Assembly (NCBI RefSeq): GCF_049319665.1 | Contig: NZ_JBMOUD010000013.1 | Location: forward strand, 62,001 to 126,000 | DNA length: 64,000 nt | Source: JBMOUD01 sp049319665 | GTDB taxonomy: Bacteria > Pseudomonadota > Gammaproteobacteria > Enterobacterales > Enterobacteriaceae | Direction of reading: 5' to 3' | Shown here: piece by piece, positions 40,038-48,083 of the stretch | Position numbering within the stretch: position 1 is the stretch's first letter | Layout: the number at the start of each line of letters is the position of its first letter | Program-made: the position numbers and the translations under genes | Notes under the pieces: model-generated | The model's database searches: none | Seen by the model: only the letters and a program-made list of their open reading frames with translations | Told to the model about the DNA's origin: nothing

Positions 40038-41111
40038 ATGGCTAATTTAAAACTACAGGCAGTCACCAAGTCTTACGACGGTAAAAATCAGATTATCAAG
40101 AGTATTGATCTTGATGTCGCCGATGGTGAATTCATCGTGATGGTTGGCCCATCGGGTTGCGGTAAATCTACCTTGCTGCGTATGGTCGCGGGCCTTGAGC
40201 GTACGACCAGCGGCGATATCTATATTAACGACCAGCGCGTGACTGAAATGGAACCTAAAGATCGCGGGATTGCGATGGTGTTCCAAAACTACGCGCTGTA
40301 TCCGCATATGACCGTGTTTGACAACATGGCTTATGGTCTAAAAATTCGTGGTTTTGGCAAAGCGCAAATCGAGAGCAAAGTGGCTGAGGCAGCACGTATT
40401 CTTGAACTTGGCCCATTGTTGAAACGCAAGCCGCGTGAGCTGTCCGGCGGGCAGCGTCAGCGTGTGGCGATGGGGCGCGCTATTGTGCGTGAGCCAGCCG
40501 TCTTCTTATTTGACGAACCGCTATCTAACCTTGATGCCAAACTGCGTGTGCAGATGCGTCTTGAGCTGCAACAACTGCATCGTCGCTTACGTACCACCAG
40601 CTTGTATGTGACCCACGATCAGGTAGAGGCCATGACATTGGCTGAACGAGTGATTGTGATGAACAAAGGTGTGGCGGAGCAAATTGGTACGCCATCCGAA
40701 GTATATCGCCGTCCAGCCACCTTGTTTGTTGCCAGCTTTATTGGTTCTCCGGCGATGAACTTGCTACCGGGGCAGCTCTCCTCGAACGGCAGCACGCTGG
40801 TGATGGAAGGGGGCTTCCAGCTCGCCTTGCCACAAGCGCGTCCAGAATGGGGCGGCCGCGAATTGACACTGGGTATTCGACCAGAGCATATTCAACTGTC
40901 GGACGATGTGCAGCACGGTATTCCGCTGACTATCAATACGCTGGAATTGCTGGGTGCCGATAACTTAGTGCACGGGAAATGGGCGGAAAGTAACGTGGTG
41001 GTTCGCCTTAACCATGAATACTGCCCACAGCCAGGGACTTCGCTGCGTCTGGTTCTCCCGCAGAATGCACTACACTTTTTTGACAGTAAGACCGGATTAC
41101 GGATGGAGTAA
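40038..41111 (+). CDS. ugpC: sn-glycerol-3-phosphate ABC ATPase UgpC
   Basis: The 357-residue MalK-type ATPase (E. coli 356) has Walker A GPSGCGKSTLLR, the signature LSGGQRQRVAMGRA, Walker B VFLFDEPLSNLD and a C-terminal TOBE regulatory domain (about 235-357). It drives uptake by UgpAE. In E. coli the TOBE region senses internal phosphate. ugpQ follows after 2 bp. Confidence 0.97.
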   Translation: MANLKLQAVTKSYDGKNQIIKSIDLDVADGEFIVMVGPSGCGKSTLLRMVAGLERTTSGDIYINDQRVTEMEPKDRGIAMVFQNYALYPHMTVFDNMAYGLKIRGFGKAQIESKVAEAARILELGPLLKRKPRELSGGQRQRVAMGRAIVREPAVFLFDEPLSNLDAKLRVQMRLELQQLHRRLRTTSLYVTHDQVEAMTLAERVIVMNKGVAEQIGTPSEVYRRPATLFVASFIGSPAMNLLPGQLSSNGSTLVMEGGFQLALPQARPEWGGRELTLGIRPEHIQLSDDVQHGIPLTINTLELLGADNLVHGKWAESNVVVRLNHEYCPQPGTSLRLVLPQNALHFFDSKTGLRME

Positions 41112-41113
41112 CA

Positions 41114-41854
41114 ATGAAAGCTTGGCCTTATCCACGAATCGTCGCGCATCGCGGCGGCGGTTCACTTGCCCCGGAAAATACCCTGGCAGCGATTGATGTT
41201 GGTGCCAGTCATGGCCACACCATGATTGAGTTTGATGCCAAATTGGCAGCAGATGGTGAGATCTTCCTGCTGCATGACGACACGCTCGATCGCACCAGTA
41301 ATGGCTGGGGCGTTGCCGGCGAGCTGAACTGGGATAAATTGGTTCAGTTGGATGCGGGCAGTTGGTATAGCGCGAAGTTTGCCGGTGAGAAGTTACCGAC
41401 GCTGTCTGAGGTCGCGGCACGTTGTGCCGAACACGGTATGTTGGTCAATATCGAAATCAAACCGACGACGGGTACTGATGAGCTAACGGGTAAGCAGGTT
41501 GCATTGGCTGCACGTAGCCTGTGGCAAGGACAAGAGGTTGCACCGTTGCTCTCTTCGTTCTCCGTTGAGGCATTACGTGCCGCACAGCAGGCGGTGCCTG
41601 AATTGCCACGCGGGATTTTGCTCGATCATTGGGATGATAACTGGCTGGCGTTAATCCGTGAACTGGAGTGCGTGTCGCTGCACATCAATCACAAAGAGCT
41701 GACCCAAGAGCGTGTTGAACAGCTTAAAGAAGCCGGTTTGCATATTCTGGTTTACACCGTTAACACCGCAGAAAGAGCACATCAATTGCTGAGCTGGGGT
41801 GTGGATTGTATCTGTACTGACAAAATCGATTTGATCGGGCCGGATTTCATATAG
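41114..41854 (+). CDS. ugpQ: Cytosolic glycerophosphodiester phosphodiesterase UgpQ
   Basis: The 246-residue GDPD enzyme (E. coli 247) has HRGGGSLAPENTLAAI (about 12-27), EFDAKLAADGEIFLLHDDTLDRT and NIEIKP. Without a signal peptide it is cytosolic. It hydrolyses glycerophosphodiesters as they enter through the Ugp transporter. With periplasmic GlpQ at 866-1966, the window has both compartment forms of this activity. A strong hairpin follows the gene. Confidence 0.97.
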   Translation: MKAWPYPRIVAHRGGGSLAPENTLAAIDVGASHGHTMIEFDAKLAADGEIFLLHDDTLDRTSNGWGVAGELNWDKLVQLDAGSWYSAKFAGEKLPTLSEVAARCAEHGMLVNIEIKPTTGTDELTGKQVALAARSLWQGQEVAPLLSSFSVEALRAAQQAVPELPRGILLDHWDDNWLALIRELECVSLHINHKELTQERVEQLKEAGLHILVYTVNTAERAHQLLSWGVDCICTDKIDLIGPDFI

Positions 41855-41876
41855 CAGGTACGGCTGATTTGTGGGT

Positions 41877-41909
41877 AAGTATGAAGGCGGATATCATGCC
41901 TTCATACTT
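41877..41909 (+). terminator. Terminator of the ugp operon
   Basis: AAGTATGAAGGC and GCCTTCATACTT form a 12-bp perfect stem with a 9-nt loop, followed by a short T run. Confidence 0.85.
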
Positions 41910-41920
41910 TAAATTGTCTT

Positions 41921-41951
41921 TATACCCGCAACGCCAACAGTTTTGGGTATA
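41921..41951. repeat. Short repeat remnant with TATACCC/GGGTATA ends
   Basis: TATACCC (41921-41927) and GGGTATA (41945-41951) bracket 17 bp. ERIC elements of enterobacteria have similar ends (TATACCC...GGGTATA). This 31-bp unit could be a heavily deleted ERIC-like element, or only a minor hairpin. Confidence 0.35.
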
Positions 41952-41963
41952 GATTGGCAATAA

Positions 41964-42641
41964 TTAGTGTTTCAACAATGTTGGTAACTGGTTTTGCAAT
42001 TCTAGCACGCAAGAATCCATATATTTTTCGGTAGTCTTCTTCACTAATGCATAGCCATTTTCCTGCCAGTCAGCAAGTTTAGCGACATCTGGTTTTGGTG
42101 AGCAACCTGCCATAATAAAGGAGGAGAACATATTGCCATCCTCAGGTTTTTTATAGAACTTCACCGTATAACGTAATTCATAGTTTGAATTTTCGGTAGA
42201 AAGGTCTTGGTATACTAATAACCATTTTGCCGCGACGATATTCAAATCATTTTTATACTGATATCCATTACCATTTTTCTGCAACCAATCAGCAATAACC
42301 AGTTTAGCTTTAGGTTTTAAATAGGCTTCGGTTGGTTCTGGAAGAGTATCAATATTGTTGCCCTTCAGAGTATCTTTGCTAAATGTTGATGCAGAGATCC
42401 CTCGTGCGAGAACTGATGCCAGTACGTTAATACCAACACCGACGCCAGTGTGGGCTGGTGTAACTTCACGCAGATGTAAATCAGCATATTGATTGTTATT
42501 TAACTCTGCCGAAACGAAGCCAGTATATAGAGCAACGCTGCTGCCATTTGCTGCAGTGATCTTATCTGTGTTGGGAGTTGTAGCACAAGCAGCTAACATT
42601 AACGTACTAAAAGTCACTCCTAACCCTTTTAAAATATTCAT
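41964..42641 (-). CDS. Orphan lipoprotein
   Basis: The 225-residue protein has a lipoprotein signal peptide with lipobox LAAC (Cys19) followed by ATTPN, which points to the outer membrane because the residue after Cys is not Asp. Later segments include VALYTGFVSAELNNNQYADL, KLVIADWLQKNG and a C-terminal CVLELQNQLPTLLKH. I recognise no confirmed family. The gene lies between ugpQ and a TonB receptor with its own AT-rich upstream region, and nothing in the context suggests a partner. Confidence 0.65.
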   Translation of the reverse strand: MNILKGLGVTFSTLMLAACATTPNTDKITAANGSSVALYTGFVSAELNNNQYADLHLREVTPAHTGVGVGINVLASVLARGISASTFSKDTLKGNNIDTLPEPTEAYLKPKAKLVIADWLQKNGNGYQYKNDLNIVAAKWLLVYQDLSTENSNYELRYTVKFYKKPEDGNMFSSFIMAGCSPKPDVAKLADWQENGYALVKKTTEKYMDSCVLELQNQLPTLLKH

Positions 42642-42866
42642 GACAAACCTTTTCCTGCGTCTAGTTATTTCTATTTTATAATAAGTTTATTATTAATCCT
42701 GAAAGTTACTTGGATTAATAAGCCGCAAGAATTTAGAGCAATACGCGAACTAAAATCAATCATTAAGTGAAATTATTAATTTCATAATAAGAAAAATCTT
42801 AAGATTATTGGAAGGGGCTATATTTAATAATGGCGATGGAGGGAATAAAAGAATTTTATATTGAAT

Positions 42867-42892
42867 AATGGCAGGAAATATTCCCTGCCATT
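42867..42892. terminator. Terminator of the TonB receptor gene
   Basis: AATGGCAGG and CCTGCCATT form a 9-bp stem with an 8-nt loop, 28 bp beyond the stop of the minus-strand receptor gene. Confidence 0.65.
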
Positions 42893-42919
42893 AAATAGGC
42901 TGTGATTACTACATCTGAC

Positions 42920-45310
42920 TTAGAAGTCGACATTCACCCCAAGCTGGAAGGTTCTTCCTGGCTCGGTGGCTAGTGCCTGATTGTAGGCATCTTGATTAGT
43001 GACGTTGGTTAAGTCACGGCTGCTCAGATAATCCCAATATTTCTTATCCATCACGTTATAGATACCACCGCTGATTTTAACCGTTGGCGTCACACGGACG
43101 TAAGCAGTCAAATCGACTAAACCATAACCCGGAATGCGGTCATAAGAGGTAGTTGAGTTAGCGATCGGTGCACCGGTATTGGAGTAGCTCTGGCGGTTAG
43201 TGGCCTGCTGTTGCTTACCTTTGACGAAGGTTGAGATCACCGCAGCGCCATAGCGTTTGCTTGGGGCATCCCAGGCCACGCCGATCACCGCTTTCATTGG
43301 CGCTACGCTATCAAGATCAATGTATTTATCACCGAGGTAACTCGACTTGGATTTACCTTGGTTATAGCCCAGTGCAAAGGAGGTGCTCAGCCCATCAACT
43401 TGTTTAAACCAAGTACCGTAATTTACTTTAGCTGACATCTCGCCGCCGTAGATATAGGCTTTATCGCGGTTTTCTGCCTGATAAATCGTGTAGATGTTGC
43501 CAGGTACGTTGGCAAACATCTGCGGGCTACCGCTGCGGGTATAGCGGGTATAAGCAATAAAGTTCTGATAGGCGGTATAGAATACGGAACCGCTGAAGGT
43601 GACGCCTTCCACCGCTTCGCCTTTCAAGCCTAACTCGAATGCATTGCTGGTTTCTGTCTGCAGATTAGTGTTACCAATCAATGCATATTGCTGTGTTCCC
43701 GCATAGCTTGATCCCAGGTTCCAGGAACCGTAAAGCTGGCTGGCATCTGGGAATTCTGCGCCGCGTTTATATTGTAAATACGCAGTCAGTTTTGGCGTGA
43801 TGTCATACAAGAAACTCAATGACGGTAAAACTTTGGTGTCACTGTTGGTTTTACCGTACAACGTCTCAACCGATGCTTCATTCAGTACCGCGCTACCGGC
43901 GCTAAGATCGCCTAAATCGGTTGGTTTGGTATTTTGATAAATCGCACGTACTGCTGGGACGATAGAGAAAGCATGACCGCCAAGGTCAAAGGTCATGTCA
44001 TCCTGCACGAAACCACCGAGCGTATAACTTTTGCTGTTGGCTTCAGGTTGCATGATCACAGTGTAAATACTTGGCGCCGGATCTTGGGTAAACGGACGCT
44101 CGGTATCAGATTGTTTAGCGTTGATCCCGGCACTTAAGCGGTGAATACCGACTTCTTTCATCGCCTTGGTTTCAAAGCCGTACGTTTTTACGTTATAGCC
44201 AGAACCGACCGTTTGCATGCTGGTTGGTGGGTCGTTTGGCATATAAGTATCATCTTGCGCTTCGGCATTTTGATAATAAAGTTTGGTATCCACTTCATCG
44301 AGCCAGTCGATATTATTTGGCGTCCAGGCATCAGACAGGCTGAAGCTCCAGCGTTTGGTATCACTCTTTTGCTGTGCCGTGCCAAGAATGCTAGAACCTT
44401 GATCATTCCACGCATCGTAATGGGAGTGGCTGGTTTTATCATAAACGTCGGCCGTGGCCGTGAATTTATGTTCATCGTTAGGCTGCCATATGCCGCTGGT
44501 CATCAACGCGGTTGAATGCCAGTTCATCGGGTAAGCCTTAAGGCTATCGCTGTTATTACGCGTTTGTTGGCCATCACGGCGAGAAATAACCACGATGCCA
44601 CGCAATGTTTGATCGCCACCTGCAGCAGTAATACCGTTATGCCAGCTATGGTCGGAGGAATCAAAATCGCTTTGATAACCGAAATAGGTATGTTTATTTG
44701 GGTTTAAATATTGATCCGGTGATTTAGGCTCGAATGAAACGGAGCCACCAATGGCGCTGTTGGCATTATCTGCAGCAGTCGTGCCAGACTCGATATTAAT
44801 AAGCCCGTACATATAAGGGTCAATATAATCGCGGCCAATACCGAAGGTGTTGAGCCCTGCACGGCTGACGTAGCTGCGGCCGGTTGCATTCGGCAATGGA
44901 ATGCCGTCCACATCTAATCCGATACGGTTGCTTTCCATTCCACGAATGTTGTATCCGGTGTAACCACTTCTATCAAAGCCGCTTTTACCTACTGAGGAAC
45001 CGGGGCTGGAGCCGGTTGCACTGATCAACGGCTGATAACGCATGATGCTGCCGAAGTCATTACCGCCGTTACGTTGCATATCAGAGGCGGTAATTTGCGT
45101 AGACGTTCCCGCTTTTTTTACCTGCTTAGGTGCAACGACAGTCATCACATCTTTGTTGTCATCACTGTTAGCTGCTGTGTGTGTTTGATTGCCCGGCGTC
45201 GTCGTAACGGCCGTATTGTCTGCAGCAACGGCGCTGGTAATCGCACTTGATAAAAGACTGAGCAAAAATAGGGAATTAGCATGGCGTTTCCCCTGTTTTA
45301 AAATGAACAT
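42920..45310 (-). CDS. TonB-dependent outer-membrane receptor, haem/haemoglobin-receptor-like
   Basis: The 796-residue protein has a signal peptide (about 1-29), a candidate TonB box DVMTVVA (about 54-60), a plug domain with ITASDMQRNGGNDFGSIMRYQP and YNIRGMESNRIGLDVDGIPLP, and a long beta-barrel ending LGVNVDF with a terminal Phe. The barrel contains YKRGAEFPDASQLYG and, later, NTNLQTETSNAFELG, in the positions of the FRAP and NPNL boxes of haem receptors. The His expected between those boxes is absent. The ligand is therefore uncertain (haem, haemoglobin or a siderophore). A Fur-like box lies upstream. No hemophore or ABC uptake genes are adjacent. Confidence 0.88.
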   Translation of the reverse strand: MFILKQGKRHANSLFLLSLLSSAITSAVAADNTAVTTTPGNQTHTAANSDDNKDVMTVVAPKQVKKAGTSTQITASDMQRNGGNDFGSIMRYQPLISATGSSPGSSVGKSGFDRSGYTGYNIRGMESNRIGLDVDGIPLPNATGRSYVSRAGLNTFGIGRDYIDPYMYGLINIESGTTAADNANSAIGGSVSFEPKSPDQYLNPNKHTYFGYQSDFDSSDHSWHNGITAAGGDQTLRGIVVISRRDGQQTRNNSDSLKAYPMNWHSTALMTSGIWQPNDEHKFTATADVYDKTSHSHYDAWNDQGSSILGTAQQKSDTKRWSFSLSDAWTPNNIDWLDEVDTKLYYQNAEAQDDTYMPNDPPTSMQTVGSGYNVKTYGFETKAMKEVGIHRLSAGINAKQSDTERPFTQDPAPSIYTVIMQPEANSKSYTLGGFVQDDMTFDLGGHAFSIVPAVRAIYQNTKPTDLGDLSAGSAVLNEASVETLYGKTNSDTKVLPSLSFLYDITPKLTAYLQYKRGAEFPDASQLYGSWNLGSSYAGTQQYALIGNTNLQTETSNAFELGLKGEAVEGVTFSGSVFYTAYQNFIAYTRYTRSGSPQMFANVPGNIYTIYQAENRDKAYIYGGEMSAKVNYGTWFKQVDGLSTSFALGYNQGKSKSSYLGDKYIDLDSVAPMKAVIGVAWDAPSKRYGAAVISTFVKGKQQQATNRQSYSNTGAPIANSTTSYDRIPGYGLVDLTAYVRVTPTVKISGGIYNVMDKKYWDYLSSRDLTNVTNQDAYNQALATEPGRTFQLGVNVDF

Positions 45311-45406
45311 AATAAACCTCAGAAAGATTATGGTTTTTTATTTTTTATGCTCATACATTGCAAAGTTAAAGAAATAGCCTGTTATCTTTCAGGCTTATTT
45401 AAATAT

Positions 45407-45425
45407 TGTAATGATTCTTATTACG
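45407..45425 (-). promoter_or_regulatory. Putative Fur box of the TonB receptor gene
   Basis: TGTAATGATTCTTATTACG matches the 19-bp Fur consensus GATAATGATAATCATTATC at 12 positions and has the inner dyad GTAAT/ATTAC. It lies about 100 bp upstream of the receptor start, which fits iron control. Confidence 0.55.
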
Positions 45426-45619
45426 GTAAATTTCGGAGGGCATTCTTACGCAAAACATATTCTTTGTATAGAGATAAATGGTATCTGAAATGAATTTTTA
45501 TACTTTATGACGTAAAAAATACATATATAAAATATGAGGTTAAATAACCTTGTTATTTATCCTGATAAAGAAGTAGTGAATTTTACAGAGGATTTGCCTG
45601 TTATTTATACTATCAAGGC

Positions 45620-45650
45620 AACACCTTTCTTTTGATATAAGAAAGGTGTT
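45620..45650 (-). terminator. Terminator of the yhhA-like gene
   Basis: AACACCTTTCTT and AAGAAAGGTGTT form a 12-bp perfect stem with a 7-nt loop, 31 bp beyond the minus-strand stop. Confidence 0.8.
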
Positions 45651-45680
45651 TGAGTGGAGGCGATCGCGTAGTTGAGATAC

Positions 45681-46013
45681 TTACTGTAATCGTTGCTGCA
45701 GCTGTTGGTTATTTTGATTGAGCTGCTGAATTTGTAAGCGTTGCTGATCACTTTGTATTTGAGAGCGAAGCTGCAACTGCTGTTGTTGAATGCTGCTATT
45801 GAGGTCTTGCTGTAGTTTACGTTGTTGCATTTGCTGGTTGATTTGCTGTTGCTGTTGCATCCGTTCTTGCGATGGGTTGCTTAACAGTTGTTGTGTTTGG
45901 TTGGGTATTTGAACATTTGCCAATGTAGCATGTGCGGCGAGCAACAGCGGTACCGCGAGGAGCAAACGGCAAGATAAGAGTCTATGTGAACGTTGTGTAT
46001 GAGTATTCTTCAT
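45681..46013 (-). CDS. yhhA: Gln-rich secreted protein, YhhA/DUF2756 family
   Basis: The 110-residue protein has a signal peptide (RLLLAVPLLLAAHATLA, about 16-32) and a mature part dominated by Gln, Leu and Asn (QERMQQQQQINQQMQQRKLQ, then a long Q/L/R-rich stretch to the end). It probably forms an amphipathic coiled coil in the periplasm. It matches the Gln-rich YhhA of E. coli, which lies next to ugpQ. Here the lipoprotein and TonB receptor genes lie between the two, as if inserted. The function is unknown. Confidence 0.75.
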   Translation of the reverse strand: MKNTHTQRSHRLLSCRLLLAVPLLLAAHATLANVQIPNQTQQLLSNPSQERMQQQQQINQQMQQRKLQQDLNSSIQQQQLQLRSQIQSDQQRLQIQQLNQNNQQLQQRLQ

Positions 46014-46238
46014 TTAGCTACACTCCATTGGGTTCAATGATGTTCAGTTATGCTAATTAGTTTAGGCAATATTACAGTGAAATGTATTGAACGTTGCAGC
46101 ATCTGCAAAAGTCAGTCGATAATCGGATTTTTCCTTGGGTGATTAAAAATCACACTGACGTCAACCATCTTCACCATTCTATCAATACCGACTTCCGCTA
46201 CAATGCTGCATCTTTTCTCTTTTCCGAGCGACACTCAC

Positions 46239-47138
46239 GTGCCTTTACTTATCATTACCACCATCTTGTGGGCCTTCTCCTTTAGCCTGATTGGTGTTTA
46301 TCTGGCAGGCCAGGTCGATAGCGTTTTTTCAGTGTTAATCCGCCTGGCGCTAGCGGCACTTGTCTTTCTGCCATTCTTACGCTGGAAAGGTTATCCCTTA
46401 AAAACCCTGCTGATGTATATGGCCGTTGGTGCGATGCAGCTTGGTGTGATGTATCTGATAAGTTTTGAAGCTTATCTGTACTTATCAGTGCCAGAATTCT
46501 TGCTGTTCACAGTCATGACGCCGCTGTATGTCACACTCATTTATGACCTGATCAGTGGACGAGGCATCCGTATAGGATATGCATTGAGCGCCTTGCTAGC
46601 GGTCGCCGGGGCGGCGATTATTCGCTATGACCATATCAGCGAGCATTTCATCATCGGATTACTGTTGGTACAGGCCGCCAATATCTGTTTTGCCATTGGA
46701 CAGGTAGGTTATAAGCGCCTGATGGAAACGCATCCGATGCCGCAACATACGGCATTCTCTTGGTTTTATATTGGCGCGTTGCTGTGTGCCGTGGTGGCGT
46801 GGTTCTTGTGGGGCAATCCGCAGAAGTTACCGACCACTCATCTGCAATGGGGCATTTTAATCTGGCTGGGCGTCGGGGCTTCTGCATTAGGCTACTTCAT
46901 GTGGAACTATGGCGCGACGCAGGTTGATGCCGGTACTTTGGGTATTATGAATAACTTCCATGTTCCGGCGGGGTTATTAGTCAATTTGGCAATTTGGCAA
47001 CAACAACCCCATTGGCCAAGCTTTATTCTTGGGGCCGCAGTGATAATGGGCTCACTGTGGGTGCACCGGCGTTGGGTCGTGCCGCGTCGCGAACAAACGG
47101 CAGATGATCGCACGCGTGTTGGCGGGCGGAGCGAATAA
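46239..47138 (+). CDS. yigM: YigM/BioP-type DMT transporter (biotin uptake)
   Basis: The ten-helix DMT protein matches E. coli YigM closely (LLIITTILWAFSFSLIG, YKRLMETHPMPQH, GYFMWNYGATQVDAGTLGIMNNFHVPAGLLVNLAIW). YigM is a high-affinity biotin importer in E. coli. Homology places the start at the GTG at 46239 (299 codons, the E. coli length), although an in-frame ATG at 46203 would add 12 residues and neither has a good ribosome site. The last 116 bp overlap the 3' end of metR on the other strand, as inferred for E. coli. Confidence 0.9.
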   Translation: MPLLIITTILWAFSFSLIGVYLAGQVDSVFSVLIRLALAALVFLPFLRWKGYPLKTLLMYMAVGAMQLGVMYLISFEAYLYLSVPEFLLFTVMTPLYVTLIYDLISGRGIRIGYALSALLAVAGAAIIRYDHISEHFIIGLLLVQAANICFAIGQVGYKRLMETHPMPQHTAFSWFYIGALLCAVVAWFLWGNPQKLPTTHLQWGILIWLGVGASALGYFMWNYGATQVDAGTLGIMNNFHVPAGLLVNLAIWQQQPHWPSFILGAAVIMGSLWVHRRWVVPRREQTADDRTRVGGRSE

Positions 47139-47979
47139 ATGCCTCAGTAACCGGTTGACGCTGCTCACCATCGCGTACGGCAGCGTACAACCGACTCCAC
47201 AATCCCTCACCCAAGGTTTTGGTTACGACCAAACCCTGTTTCTCAAAGCTTTCTACGACCCAATGCGGTAAGGCCGCAATCCCCATCCGCGCAGAGACCA
47301 TCTGAATTAGCAGAAGTGTGTTATCCACATTTTTCATCACCGGACTAATGCCCGCCGGTTGCAGGAAGTGCCGCCAGATATCCAAACGCTGGCGCTGTAC
47401 CGGGTAAATCATCAGTGTTTCAGCACTCAAATCTTCTGGCGTAATAATGGCGTTATTCGCCAATGGATGATCCGGTGCTAGCACCAAGCGCACTTCAAAA
47501 TCAAACATCGGTGAATAGTGTAATCCGCTGCGTGGCAGGATGTCGGAGGTTAACACGACATCCAATTCACCTTGCTGTAGTTCCGGCTGTGGATCAAAAG
47601 TCACGCCGGATTTGAAGTCCATCAACACCTGTGGCCAGTTCTGACGGAAGTTATCGAGCGCTGGGGTGAGCCATTGAATACAACTGTGACATTCGATGGC
47701 AATACGCAGCGAAGCCTGATGCGGTTCATGGCAGGCTTGCAGCGCCTGTTGAATCTGTGGCAGCACCTGTTCTGCCAGATTCAGCATAATTTCCCCTTGC
47801 GGTGTAAAGCGCAGAGGCTGGCTTTTACGTACAAATAGCCTGAAACCCAGACGCTGCTCAAGGTCGCTAAACTGATGCGACAAGGCCGATTGGGTTTGAT
47901 GCAGCTGAGATGCCGCCGCCGCCAATGAGCCAGTATTACGCAGAGCTTGCAGCGTCCGCAGGTGTTTCAGTTCGATCAT
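47023..47979 (-). CDS. metR: LysR-family regulator of methionine synthesis MetR
   Basis: The 318-residue protein (E. coli MetR 317) has the LysR helix-turn-helix GSLAAAASQLHQTQSALSHQFSDLEQRLG and the MetR-typical ECHSCIQWLTPALDNFRQ and LPHWVVESFEKQGLV segments. It activates metE with homocysteine as co-effector. It is divergent from metE, and its C-terminal coding part overlaps the 3' end of yigM on the opposite strand. Confidence 0.97.
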   Translation of the reverse strand: MIELKHLRTLQALRNTGSLAAAASQLHQTQSALSHQFSDLEQRLGFRLFVRKSQPLRFTPQGEIMLNLAEQVLPQIQQALQACHEPHQASLRIAIECHSCIQWLTPALDNFRQNWPQVLMDFKSGVTFDPQPELQQGELDVVLTSDILPRSGLHYSPMFDFEVRLVLAPDHPLANNAIITPEDLSAETLMIYPVQRQRLDIWRHFLQPAGISPVMKNVDNTLLLIQMVSARMGIAALPHWVVESFEKQGLVVTKTLGEGLWSRLYAAVRDGEQRQPVTEAFIRSARQHACDHLPFVRDAARPNAGAPTVSPLSLRPQE

Positions 47980-48042
47980 GAGAGTCCTTCACTTTTACAT
48001 GAAAATTTTGCGCTTGTGGGATATACAGTACCTGCGGATTAT

Positions 48043-48066
48043 GGATGTGTAAACATCTGGACGTCT
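48043..48066. promoter_or_regulatory. MetJ operator in the metR-metE gap
   Basis: Three adjacent 8-bp Met boxes are readable: GGATGTGT (48043-48050), AAACATCT (48051-48058) and GGACGTCT (48059-48066). They match AGACGTCT at 5, 6 and 7 of 8 positions. MetJ with S-adenosylmethionine binds such tandem boxes. A clear MetR site (TGAA-N5-TTCA) was not found, only TGAAAATTTT near 48000. Confidence 0.75.
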
Positions 48067-48083
48067 AAATGGAGATTTAAAAG

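Larger units (their letters stand above)
45311..45680. other. Gene-free region between TonB receptor gene and yhhA
   Basis: This 370-bp AT-rich region holds the Fur-like box of the receptor gene on the left and the terminator of the yhhA-like gene on the right. No coding frame was seen between them. Confidence 0.65.
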
